Assembly (NCBI GenBank): GCA_051003795.1
Contig: JBPCKZ010000119.1
Coordinates: 1 to 21,471, forward strand
Direction: 5' to 3'
Source of the DNA: JALYXS01 sp051003795
Lineage (GTDB): Bacteria > Acidobacteriota > Terriglobia > Bryobacterales > Bryobacteraceae
Length of the DNA: 21,471 nucleotides
The position numbers were made by a program, and so were the translations under genes. Of this stretch, positions 7,413 through 15,789 are shown in pieces. Below the pieces are notes generated by a model, which saw nothing but the letters and a program-made list of their open reading frames with translations, was not told the DNA's origin and ran no database searches. Position 1 is the stretch's first letter, and every line of letters begins with the position of its first letter.

Positions 7413-7442
7413 ACGCCGCGTGTTATTCGGCGTATTATTTTT
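7413..7442 (+). terminator. Rho-independent terminator after the MFS gene
   Basis: ACGCCG (7413-7418) and CGGCGT (7428-7433) form a 6-bp stem with a 9-base loop, followed by ATTATTTTTA. The T-rich tail is on the plus-strand side only, so it should stop the rsgA-side transcripts rather than the converging receptor gene. Confidence 0.55.
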
Positions 7443-7490
7443 AGCCTCGCCGTTGATTCAGCTGGGCATGCCCATGTGGTTGAGAGCAGG

Positions 7491-10400
7491 TCAAAATATC
7501 AGTTTCAAGGCGAATTGAATCTGGCGATTGTCGAGATTGGTGTTACTGATCACGCCATAGGTTGGCGTGCCGACCGTACTGCCCGGCTGACCTAGAATCG
7601 GATGATTCGGAAGGTTGAAGAACTCGGCGCGAAAATCCAGGCGGCTCGCCTCCGTGATGCGGAATGCCTTGGATAACGACGCATCCAGTTCCGCGACACC
7701 GGGCCCATTCACGACGTTGCGGCCGCTGGTGCCAAAGCGATAGGGTCCAACCCCGGCCACAAAATCGGTGCGATTTACGAATGCGTTCAGGTTGAACCAT
7801 CGCTCGGGCGCGAGGTTCGCCGCTGAAGGGCTCTGGCCCGTCACGTCGGCGCGGCATCCCGAATCGGTGTTCTCATAAGTCGAGTTGGATGTGCAATAGA
7901 CCGAAAACGGGAACCCGCCCTCAAGCGTGAAAATACCGCCGAGTTGCCACCCGCCAACGAGCGCATTCACGAATGGATTCGCGCTTCCCAATAGTTGTTT
8001 GCCCTTTCCGAAAGGCAGTTCGTAGAGAAATGAGGTGACCCATCGCTGGCCGAAGTTGAAAGCGGAAGGACCCCGTTCGCCGCGTAGGTCGTAGACATTC
8101 TGCGGCACGTAAGCGTCGCCATTGGCCTGCCGCACGCCGCTGCCGTTATCGAGCGATTTCTCATAGCTATAAGAGCTCAGGACCGTAAAACCGCGCGAGA
8201 ACCGCTGCTGTAGCCTGAGCTGCAACGCGTTATAGGAAGAATGTCCGGCCCCTTCCACCAACTGAATGATCCCGAGGTGGCTGAAGGGCCGGCGCAGACT
8301 TAAGTTCGCGGTGGGAGGCCCAGGCTGCTGCTCGTTATAGTAATTGGTCCGGTAAAGATGCACGCCCGCGGATCCAACATAAGCGGCTTCGAGCGACAGG
8401 CTCGCGCTTATCGCGCGTTGAACGCTGAACGACCATTGGGAAACGTAGGATGTCGGGTCTTTCCAAAGCCAATCCAGAGCCAAGGTCGAAAGACCGAGAA
8501 TCGGGAACGGGCTTGCCCACGTCTCATTGGGATTTATGGAATTGGCGGGCGTCGCAATTCGCAATGACGAGGGCATGTTGCGAGTGGGATCGAACATTGC
8601 GTTGCCGATTTCATGGACGAAGAAGATGCCGCCGCCCGTGCGTACAACCGTCTTTTCGTTAATGCTATAAGCGATGCCGAGCCGGGTACCCCAGTCGTTG
8701 TAATCCGTCCGGTATACCGTGTTATCGAAGCGGCCGTCACGCACAATCGGAACCGAAGGCGGAAGATGGAAGGGCGCATGCCCCTCGTACGGATCGCCTT
8801 TCCCGGCACGGACCCAAGTCGGCTGGAGCGAGTTGTTCCAGGCAAAGTCGATCAGGCTCAGGTGATCGTACTTCTCGTGAAAGCCGGGCTGGAGCTCATA
8901 CCGGATACCGTAGTTCACCGTCAGCTTGGGAGTTACTTTGAATTGGTCCTGAAAATACAATCCAAGGGACCAGCCGCGGAGCATCGAGACGACCTCTCCA
9001 AGCTGGCCTTCGGAGTTACTCATCGCTCCGAGCAAGTAGTCCGCGATGGAGTTCTGCGCAGCCGGCGCGCTGCCCGGCGCGGAGGTGTATTGCCCGTTGA
9101 ATGTAAATCGCCCGCGAGCCACATCGTTACCGGTCAAGTTAAAGCGGGTGCGGATAAACTCGCCTCCGAACTTAAACGCATGTTTGCCGCGGTTCCAGGA
9201 AAAATTGTCCGCGGTTTGAATCATAGTGTCCCAGTTGGAGTATGGCCCGTTCGCCGGATCTCCGAAAGACGCCAGGCCGGTGAACTGGATGAAGGGAGTT
9301 CCCCAGAATGCGGGAGTGTCGAGAACGTATGGTATTCCCAATTGACGGATGATATCGACTTTGTTCGTGTGGACGTTGGCGTTGACTAATTCGAGCCGGC
9401 TGAATCCGAGCTTCAACTCGTTCACCCGAGTTGGGCCAAGGACCCACGTGTGGCCGAGCATGCCTTGGTGCGTGATCGTGGAGTTCAGCGTTCCTTGCTG
9501 GGGGATGGCGGCGGGAACATATTGCGGTTCGTTGCCATGACTGTAGCGAAACTGAAAGCTGGACTTTGCACTTTGCTGCCAATCGACGCGGGCGGTCTGC
9601 GCGTCGGCGTTGGCGGTAGCGCTCTCGTTACTTAGGAAATCATTCGCGTAGCCCAGGCCCGTCCGGTTGGGAAGAGGGTAGTATTGCAGGAGCGCGGCCG
9701 AGACCGAGGCAATCCGGTTAGCCGGAATAATGTTTCCTGGGAAAGGCGATACCGATAAAACTTTGGTTCCATCCGGAGAGAGTACGCGGGTGGCGGGGTC
9801 GTAAATGACAGTGTTCGATCCGGCGAAATTCCCCGCGCGATCGGAAGCGAATGGCACCGCGGAAGCGATCGTTTGGGCCTTTACCTGGCGTAAGCCCTCG
9901 TAGTTGAAAAAGAAAAACAGCCTGTTCCGGCCATCGAACACGCGAGGAATCCGGACCGGACCGCCGATCACGCCCCCGAACTGGTTGCGCTTAAAAGGCG
10001 GATTGGGCCCGGAGCCGCGGTCGAAAAAGTTTTTCGCGTCGACCTTGGAGTTGCGCAGGAATTCGAACAAGGTTCCGTGATACCGATTTCCGCCGCTCTT
10101 GGTTATCACATTGATCTGCGCGAGATTGTGGCCGTACTCGGCCGAATAGGTGCTGGTCTCGACCTTAAACTCCTGCAGCGCGTCGATAGATGGCTGGATT
10201 AGATAGGTGCCGTAGTTTGGATCGGTATTTTCGACGCCATCCAGCGTGTAGTGGTTGTTTTCGAGCCGCTGTCCGGCGATGTTGAGTTGGAAATTGCTGC
10301 GGTCCCCGCCCCCTCGCGCCTGTGCAATGGAGTTTCCAGGACCGTACTGAGTAGCGCCTGGAGTAAGTGAAGCAAGTTGGAGATAATTGCGGCCGTTCAG

Positions 10401-10829
10401 CGGCAGATCTTCAATGCGTTTCGTCTCGATGACCGTGCCAACGGTGCCATTTTCCGTGTCGAGGGATGGGGCTTGGCCCTGAACTTCAACTGTTTCCGAA
10501 ATATTGCCGATCTGGAGCGTAAAATCCAGGCGGGCGATCTGATCCACTTGTAAGTCGATGTTACTCCGCTGTTCCGCTTTGAAACCGGTCACTGATACCT
10601 TTACGGAGTAAGTCCCGGGCTGTAGCGCGGGCGCGCTGTAAATTCCGGATGTGTTTGTGCTGGCCGTCCGCCGCAGATTTGTAGCGGCGTTCGTGATGGT
10701 GATAGACGCGCCGCCGATCGTTCCGCCGGAGGAATCGTAGACGGTGCCGGTGATCTCTCCCGTTGGCGCCTGAGACCAGGCCGAGAGCGAAAAAACAAGG
10801 ACTACGCCGCACAAGCGAGGTATGCTCAT
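7491..10829 (-). CDS. TonB-dependent receptor with N-terminal carboxypeptidase-regulatory-like domain (Oar-like), receptor 1
   Basis: An outer-membrane beta-barrel receptor that would take up large or scarce ligands using TonB energy. 1112 residues: signal peptide (1-20, cleavage near SAWSQ-A), a carboxypeptidase-regulatory/CnaB-like domain (about 22-106; GEITGTVYDSSGGTIGGASI, then PGTYSVKVSVTGF), a plug domain (about 112-270; VGTVIETKRIEDLPLNGRNY, and later INVITKSGGNRYHGTLFEF), and a long barrel ending in NRQIQFALKLIF with the terminal phenylalanine expected of an outer-membrane insertion signal. The frame is open 20 codons further upstream, but the start at 10829 gives a clean signal peptide and has GGAG at 10836-10839. 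It lies 93 bp downstream of the PQQ dehydrogenase on the same strand and may be read through from that operon. No SusD-like partner is present. Confidence 0.92.
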   Translation of the reverse strand: MSIPRLCGVVLVFSLSAWSQAPTGEITGTVYDSSGGTIGGASITITNAATNLRRTASTNTSGIYSAPALQPGTYSVKVSVTGFKAEQRSNIDLQVDQIARLDFTLQIGNISETVEVQGQAPSLDTENGTVGTVIETKRIEDLPLNGRNYLQLASLTPGATQYGPGNSIAQARGGGDRSNFQLNIAGQRLENNHYTLDGVENTDPNYGTYLIQPSIDALQEFKVETSTYSAEYGHNLAQINVITKSGGNRYHGTLFEFLRNSKVDAKNFFDRGSGPNPPFKRNQFGGVIGGPVRIPRVFDGRNRLFFFFNYEGLRQVKAQTIASAVPFASDRAGNFAGSNTVIYDPATRVLSPDGTKVLSVSPFPGNIIPANRIASVSAALLQYYPLPNRTGLGYANDFLSNESATANADAQTARVDWQQSAKSSFQFRYSHGNEPQYVPAAIPQQGTLNSTITHQGMLGHTWVLGPTRVNELKLGFSRLELVNANVHTNKVDIIRQLGIPYVLDTPAFWGTPFIQFTGLASFGDPANGPYSNWDTMIQTADNFSWNRGKHAFKFGGEFIRTRFNLTGNDVARGRFTFNGQYTSAPGSAPAAQNSIADYLLGAMSNSEGQLGEVVSMLRGWSLGLYFQDQFKVTPKLTVNYGIRYELQPGFHEKYDHLSLIDFAWNNSLQPTWVRAGKGDPYEGHAPFHLPPSVPIVRDGRFDNTVYRTDYNDWGTRLGIAYSINEKTVVRTGGGIFFVHEIGNAMFDPTRNMPSSLRIATPANSINPNETWASPFPILGLSTLALDWLWKDPTSYVSQWSFSVQRAISASLSLEAAYVGSAGVHLYRTNYYNEQQPGPPTANLSLRRPFSHLGIIQLVEGAGHSSYNALQLRLQQRFSRGFTVLSSYSYEKSLDNGSGVRQANGDAYVPQNVYDLRGERGPSAFNFGQRWVTSFLYELPFGKGKQLLGSANPFVNALVGGWQLGGIFTLEGGFPFSVYCTSNSTYENTDSGCRADVTGQSPSAANLAPERWFNLNAFVNRTDFVAGVGPYRFGTSGRNVVNGPGVAELDASLSKAFRITEASRLDFRAEFFNLPNHPILGQPGSTVGTPTYGVISNTNLDNRQIQFALKLIF

Positions 10830-10835
10830 GTGTTT

Positions 10836-10839
10836 CTCC
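10836..10839 (-). promoter_or_regulatory. Ribosome binding site fixing the start of receptor 1
   Basis: GGAG on the minus strand, six bases before the ATG at 10829. It supports that start over the upstream in-frame ATG at 10889, which would add 20 charged residues before the signal peptide. Confidence 0.6.
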
Positions 10840-10922
10840 GCGCCGAGTCTATCACACGCCCGGGTCTTTCCACCCGTGTCCGATTCCATTGGACGTCAGC
10901 ACGGAGCTACTACGTCGGAGAC

Positions 10923-12467
10923 CTAATTGGCCCGCGTCCCGCGATCGCTCTCCGGCAATGCCCACGCGAACATTACGCCGCCCGCGCTGGTCAGAATGTA
11001 TTGCCTCCCATCCAGTTCATAACTGATTGGCGAACTCTGCATTTGAACGCCCGCGCCGGCATGCCACAGTGTCTTGCCGTCCTCGGTTCGCAACGCGAGC
11101 ACGTTGCCGGCGCTGTCGCCGGTGAAAGTCAGGCCGGAGTCGGTGGTCAGCACGCCCGCGCCGGAGCCGCCCGGTCCAAGCTCGTGCGTCCATCGGATTT
11201 TACCCGTCTGGTAATCGATCGCATCCAGCACGCCTTTGCCCCAAACGCCATAGTCCGCGCCCGCCCAGCCGAAGTTTCCGTCCGCCGGCTTCGCGAAGTA
11301 GATTCCATAACTCGGGTGAGCGTCCACAATAAACAACCCGGTCTTCGCGTCGAAACTGGGCGACCGGTAGTTGGTCATGCCGCCCTCGTCGGGCGCGATC
11401 AAGCGTCCGTCGGGAGCCGGTTCCTTTTCCGGATTGGGAATCGGCCGGCCTTTCTTATCGACGCCGAGGCTCCAGTTCACCGGCCCGAACGTCGTAGTCA
11501 ATAGATTTTCGCCGGTGACTCGATCCAGAACGAAGAAGTAACCGTTGCGCGAAGTCTGCATCAGCATCTTGCGCGGCTTCCCGCCGAAATTCGCATCCAC
11601 CAGCACCGGAGTCTCCACCGCATCCCAATCATGCGTATCGTGCGGCGACGGCTGAAAGGCCCAGGCCAGCTTGCCGTTATCCGGATTGAGCGCCACGATG
11701 CTGCAGGTGTGCTGGTTGTCGCCCGGGCGCGGCTTCCCGGTAAGCACGGGCGTCGGATTCCCGGTGCCCCAGTAGATCAGGTTGAGCGCCGGGTCATACG
11801 TGCCGGTCATCCAAGTCATGCCTCCCGATGTCGCGTTCGGGGTCCCAACCGGCGGGGTGCTGTCCCAGCGCCATTGCGTCTTGCCGGTTTCGGGATCGAT
11901 CGATTTCAGGAACCCCGTGAGATTATCGAAATCGCCGGAAACGCCCACGATCACGTGGTTGCCGACAACCAGCGGCGACATCGTGGTCCAGTAGCCCTTT
12001 TGCGAATCGGCGACCACGACGTTCCACCGTACCGTGCCATCGCTCGCGTTGAGACAGATCAAGTGGGCGTCGGGGGTCATGAAGTAGAGCCAGTCTTTAT
12101 ACATCGAAACGCCGCGCGAACCAATGTGAAACCCTTTGTTGACTGGATACGTGTAGTGCCAGAGCTGATGGCCGGAGCGCGCGTCCACGGCCCAGACGTT
12201 ATCGGGGACGGCGATATACAGAACTCCGTCGACCAGCAGAGGCGAACACTTGAGCTGGGCGACCTGGCCGCTCTGAAAAGCCCAGGCGAGGCCCAGGCTT
12301 GCGACGTTCGCGGGAGTAATCTGCGTGAGAGCGCTGTGCCGCTGGCCGGAATAATCGCCGTGATATCCCGGCCAGCTATCGGCGGGCGGCTTCAGAAGCA
12401 TGGCGGGGTTCACGCCTTGTGCCCACAGTACCGGGCATGCGAGCAAAAAGAGTTGGGGACATTTCAT
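10923..12467 (-). CDS. Periplasmic PQQ-binding beta-propeller dehydrogenase (quinoprotein alcohol/sugar dehydrogenase type)
   Basis: 514 residues with a signal peptide (1-17). An eight-bladed quinoprotein propeller is indicated by the repeated docking pattern G-x-x-x-W (GTVRWNV, GKTQWRW, GKLAWAF, GKIRWTH, GKTLWHA). Type I quinoprotein marks follow: TPANVASLGLAWAF near the N-terminus, YWGTGNPTP (N237 at the calcium/PQQ asparagine position) and PHDTHDWDAVETPVLVD, where D280 is the likely catalytic aspartate. It would oxidise an alcohol or sugar and hand electrons to a cytochrome or quinone. The vicinal Cys-Cys pair of methanol and ethanol dehydrogenases is absent: the expected place reads VNKGFHIGSRGVSMY. 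No haem motif lies in this protein, but the gene upstream by 14 bp encodes a dihaem cytochrome. The substrate cannot be read from sequence. Confidence 0.88.
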   Translation of the reverse strand: MKCPQLFLLACPVLWAQGVNPAMLLKPPADSWPGYHGDYSGQRHSALTQITPANVASLGLAWAFQSGQVAQLKCSPLLVDGVLYIAVPDNVWAVDARSGHQLWHYTYPVNKGFHIGSRGVSMYKDWLYFMTPDAHLICLNASDGTVRWNVVVADSQKGYWTTMSPLVVGNHVIVGVSGDFDNLTGFLKSIDPETGKTQWRWDSTPPVGTPNATSGGMTWMTGTYDPALNLIYWGTGNPTPVLTGKPRPGDNQHTCSIVALNPDNGKLAWAFQPSPHDTHDWDAVETPVLVDANFGGKPRKMLMQTSRNGYFFVLDRVTGENLLTTTFGPVNWSLGVDKKGRPIPNPEKEPAPDGRLIAPDEGGMTNYRSPSFDAKTGLFIVDAHPSYGIYFAKPADGNFGWAGADYGVWGKGVLDAIDYQTGKIRWTHELGPGGSGAGVLTTDSGLTFTGDSAGNVLALRTEDGKTLWHAGAGVQMQSSPISYELDGRQYILTSAGGVMFAWALPESDRGTRAN

Positions 12468-12481
12468 AGGATCGGCCCCGA

Positions 12482-14119
12482 TCAGCGCAGAGTCTGTAGG
12501 TACGCCATCAGGTTGTGAATATCGGCATCGGTGTATCGCGCCAGCAAATCCGCGTGCGCTTCGGCTGGTTCGTCCACCGTAAATTTCACCTGGGCCGCGG
12601 GCCAGGAGCGGTAATGCCGCGCGGCATCGCGCATCCCCACCGTAAACTCGTCGCGGTACGCCAGTTCCCCGGAAAGGGTTTCACCGGACGGCAAAGTCAC
12701 GGTGATTTTCGCCTTTGCGTCTTTCGGGTAGAGCATGCGCTGCTCGAGCTTCAGTCCTTCGTAACGTTTGGCGATGCCGGCGAGATCGCCCGAGGGGGAG
12801 TGGCAGGAGGCGCACTTCCCCGTTCCGTTGAAGTATTGCTTGCCTGCCTCCGCGTTACCGGTTTGAAGATCCGAAACGTCGACGCCACGGCGGCCGCCTT
12901 TTTGCGATTCCGCCTTAATTTTTTGATCGTGGATGAAGGCCGCCAAACTCGCGATGTCGGGGTCGGGCAGGTCGAACTTGGGCATGCCATGTTCCGGTCG
13001 GCCATTGCGAATCACCGGCGCGATTTTGTCGCCGCCCTTGTCTTCGGCCACCAATTTTGAGCGTGTCAGATCGGGGCCGTCTTCCCCGCCGCCCGCATCG
13101 CGCCCGTGGCAGAAGCCGCATTGCCGGACGAAGAGCGGACCGCCGCGCTGGTCGGCCAGTGAGTTCCTCGAAGCGAACTTCTCGTAGAGTGTGGGAAGGC
13201 CGGCCGACTTCGCGTCACCCGGATGAACCACGACGCGGTAGCGGAACCGCAGCGATTTTCCCGCATCCACGGTTAGCGCGCCATTCTCGGAATTATCCTT
13301 GGTGAAAACCGACAACCCGAACGGATTGGCCGCGAACAAACCGTATCCGCGTACGTGCCAGCGCACCGGATGCCGCGGATTCTCGGGATGATCGAAAATC
13401 GCGACTCCCACTTTTTCGCCGCGAATCGTTCCCGAGTAGTCGCACCAGTTCGACGGCTTGCCCCAGACTTGCGCCTCGCCAACCAAACCATCCGCGTTTA
13501 CGATTTTTCCCGTGCCGCCCTGCTCATCCAAGATGGGCCGAAGGCGGATTCCGAAAGCGCCGTCCTTTGCGTCGCCCCAGACCACGTTCTGGACGGACGT
13601 CAAGGTGATATCGAAATCGATCGTGCGTAACTCCGGTTCTGAATAGAATGTCATGACGCGCGTCTCGGTAAGCACCACGTTCCCCTGGCGGTCGGTCCAG
13701 TCGAATCCGGCGGTGAAGGATCCCTTGTCTTTGCCGCTCGTGACCTCGCCGACCTTCTTCAGCACCATCCTGCCGCGCCTGGGAGGCTCGGTGTAGGAGG
13801 CTTCGTTATTCCAGAAATCGATGCCGTTTACGTTCTCATGAGCGAACCAGATGCCGCGCTGATGCGGGTGGTCCTTCTTCTCTTTATCTTCCTCGGGAAG
13901 CTTCTCCATGGGCCAAGCGCGGGTGACGGACGTACCGGAAGCCGCGCGCACGGGCCAGAGATACGGCTTCGTGACGCCCTCGCCGGCCATGTAAAAGGTG
14001 CTGTAGGGCTGGTTGCGGATCGAAATTTCGATCTTGTCCGGGCTTGCGGTCAGCTTGACTTGCCCGAGGGCGGGCCAGGCGAGTAGGGTGATCAAGAAAA
14101 GCAAAGTCAGCGAACTCAT
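12482..14119 (-). CDS. Secreted DUF6807 ('PmoA-family') protein fused to a dihaem cytochrome c
   Basis: 545 residues in three parts. A signal peptide (1-19) is followed by a DUF6807 domain (about 20-300) with its hallmark HPHQRGIWFAHENVNGIDFW (84-103), and later DAKDGAFGIRLRP and IFDHPENPRHPVRWHVRGYG. The family's database label 'methane oxygenase PmoA' is misleading; there is no resemblance to particulate methane monooxygenase. The C-terminal part (about 325-545) is cytochrome c: CGFCH (334-338) with a probable Met ligand in HGMPKF (M379), and CASCH (436-440). A small beta segment (about 468-515, KITVTLPSGETLSGELAYRD) is inserted before the closing helix DADIHNLMAYLQTLR. The gene overlaps the CRTAC1 gene by four bases and lies 14 bp before the PQQ dehydrogenase, so it is the obvious electron acceptor for it. 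The role of the DUF6807 part is unknown. Confidence 0.88.
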   Translation of the reverse strand: MSSLTLLFLITLLAWPALGQVKLTASPDKIEISIRNQPYSTFYMAGEGVTKPYLWPVRAASGTSVTRAWPMEKLPEEDKEKKDHPHQRGIWFAHENVNGIDFWNNEASYTEPPRRGRMVLKKVGEVTSGKDKGSFTAGFDWTDRQGNVVLTETRVMTFYSEPELRTIDFDITLTSVQNVVWGDAKDGAFGIRLRPILDEQGGTGKIVNADGLVGEAQVWGKPSNWCDYSGTIRGEKVGVAIFDHPENPRHPVRWHVRGYGLFAANPFGLSVFTKDNSENGALTVDAGKSLRFRYRVVVHPGDAKSAGLPTLYEKFASRNSLADQRGGPLFVRQCGFCHGRDAGGGEDGPDLTRSKLVAEDKGGDKIAPVIRNGRPEHGMPKFDLPDPDIASLAAFIHDQKIKAESQKGGRRGVDVSDLQTGNAEAGKQYFNGTGKCASCHSPSGDLAGIAKRYEGLKLEQRMLYPKDAKAKITVTLPSGETLSGELAYRDEFTVGMRDAARHYRSWPAAQVKFTVDEPAEAHADLLARYTDADIHNLMAYLQTLR

Positions 14120-15789
14120 GGGGCTACGATACCGAATCCCTCTTTGATCACGACAATCCGATTTGAATCGACGCCGGACAACCGCTCGACTTTCCCGCTG
14201 GGCCAGCGAATTTCAAGCCGGTCCACCAAGGCGCGTTCTCCCAAGCCGAAGTGCAGCCGCGGATCGTTGCCCGACAAAAAACTGCCGCCCGCGCGCACGT
14301 GGTCGTATTGCACCAAGCCGCCCGCGTCTATCTTCACCTGTGCCCCGATCGCATCGCGGTTGCTCTTCGTGCCGATCAGCTTCAACTCGATCCAATGCTG
14401 CCGGTTGCCTCCGACGTTTTCCAGAAGCTGCGGACGATCGTCGATGTTCGACACCAGGATGTCGATATCTCCATCGTTGTCGAAATCGCAGTACGCGCCG
14501 CCCCGAGCCGATCGAAATGGCATCGCCGAGAGCCCAGACTCTCGGGACGCCTCGATAAACTTGCCCTTGCCGATGTTTCGGAATAGCTGTAGAGGCTGCC
14601 GGTAGGTTTCCGCGATTTTGCCGTCGACTTCGGGATACACGTGGCCGTTGGCCGCGAATAAGTCCTTCCGCCCGTCGTTGTCGTAGTCGAGAAAAAATGT
14701 CGCCCAACCCAGATGAGGAATAGTCGCTTCGGCAATGCCCGATTGATAGGATTGATCCGCGAAGAAGGCTCCGCCTTCATTGTGGAACAGCACGTAATTG
14801 TCGTTCGCGAAGGTAGTGACAAATAGATCCATGCGGCCGTCGTTGTCGTAATCGCCCACGGCAACGCCCATGCTCGACATTTCTTTGCCGTCGGCGTTCA
14901 TCCCGACTCCGGCTTGAACGCCGATCTCCTCGAACGTGCCGTCGCCCTTATTGCGGTAAAGATAATTGGGATTCGAGTCGTTGGCCACGAAAATATCGGG
15001 TTTGCCATCCCCGTCGAAGTCGTCGAATATCACGGTGAATCCGAAATAAAGATTCTTATCGACAACTCCCGCCTTGGCCGTAACGTCCGTGAACGTGCCG
15101 TCGCCGTTGTTGTGGTACAGCGCATCCGGCGCACCGCGATATCCCAGCGGACCGCAGGCGTGCACCGTCACGCCGCGATACTCGCAAGTCTTCAGCTCGG
15201 GATGGTGAATGTCGAAATCCAGATATCCCGAGACGTACAGATCGACGAAACCGTCGCCATCGTAGTCGCCGAATGCCGCTCCGGCATGCCAGATGTTACC
15301 GCCGCCCAGGCCCGCGCGGTCCGTCACGTTCGTAAAGGTGCCATCGCCGTTGTTGTGGTAGAGAATGTTTGGCCCGAAATTGGCGATAAACAGATCGGAG
15401 TTGCCGTCATTGTCGTAATCCGCCGCGACGCAGCCGAATCCCCAGCCGCTGCCGGGCACGTGCGCGGCCTCGGTGACGTCCGTGAAAGTACCGTTTCTAT
15501 TGTTTCGGAATAAGTAGTTGCGGTGCGATTGAACCGGCTTCTTGCCTTGCAATTCCGTTAGCGTGGCGCCGTTTACGAGGTACAGATCCATGTAGCCGTC
15601 GTTGTTGTAGTCGAACCAGCATGCGCCGCTGCCGTTCACTTCGAGCACGTAATTCTTTTTCTCTCCGCCGGCGATGATCAGGGCTTTCAGTCCCGCTTTC
15701 TCCGTCACGTCTTGAAACTTTACGCTGGACGACCCGGCCATCAGGAAGGCGGCGACAGCTAGAAGACCGAAGGCAATGAAACGAGTCAT
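14116..15789 (-). CDS. CRTAC1-family protein: FG-GAP/VCBS repeats with C-terminal ASPIC/UnbV domain
   Basis: 557 residues, exported (signal peptide 1-19). Seven calcium-binding D-x-D/N-x-D-G-x-x-D loops mark a propeller of FG-GAP/VCBS repeats: residues 60-68, 124-132, 175-183, 257-265, 313-321, 368-376 and 435-443. Several are preceded by the blade signature N-x-G-D-G-T-F-T-D-V-T. The stretch CEYRGVTVHACGP (C202, C212) is a usual CRTAC1 element and may form a disulfide. The C-terminal ASPIC/UnbV domain (about 465-530) shows NRDAIGAQVKI and DPRLHFGLGE, ending with LEIRWPSG. Members are thought to bind ligands or proteins outside the cytoplasm; no enzyme activity is established. The gene starts one base from the TPR gene's stop and overlaps the next gene by four bases, so it sits tightly inside the operon. 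Confidence 0.93.
   Translation of the reverse strand: MTRFIAFGLLAVAAFLMAGSSSVKFQDVTEKAGLKALIIAGGEKKNYVLEVNGSGACWFDYNNDGYMDLYLVNGATLTELQGKKPVQSHRNYLFRNNRNGTFTDVTEAAHVPGSGWGFGCVAADYDNDGNSDLFIANFGPNILYHNNGDGTFTNVTDRAGLGGGNIWHAGAAFGDYDGDGFVDLYVSGYLDFDIHHPELKTCEYRGVTVHACGPLGYRGAPDALYHNNGDGTFTDVTAKAGVVDKNLYFGFTVIFDDFDGDGKPDIFVANDSNPNYLYRNKGDGTFEEIGVQAGVGMNADGKEMSSMGVAVGDYDNDGRMDLFVTTFANDNYVLFHNEGGAFFADQSYQSGIAEATIPHLGWATFFLDYDNDGRKDLFAANGHVYPEVDGKIAETYRQPLQLFRNIGKGKFIEASRESGLSAMPFRSARGGAYCDFDNDGDIDILVSNIDDRPQLLENVGGNRQHWIELKLIGTKSNRDAIGAQVKIDAGGLVQYDHVRAGGSFLSGNDPRLHFGLGERALVDRLEIRWPSGKVERLSGVDSNRIVVIKEGFGIVAP

Noticed and set aside
7463..7474. Perfect 12-bp palindrome TGGGCATGCCCA between converging genes
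   Set aside because: It is short, has no loop or T tail, and palindromes of this size are not rare in GC-rich DNA; no function can be argued.
8613..9389. 258-codon plus-strand frame inside receptor 1
   Set aside because: It lies wholly antisense to the barrel of the receptor, with no ribosome site or domain.
10840..10922. Terminator or promoter between the PQQ dehydrogenase and receptor 1
   Set aside because: Imperfect inverted repeats are present, but there is no T run after them and no good -35/-10 pair, so neither is called.
12482..14119. Particulate methane monooxygenase subunit (PmoA)
   Set aside because: The family label 'PmoA' is historical; the sequence has an exported beta-rich domain and haem sites, not a membrane-embedded monooxygenase subunit.
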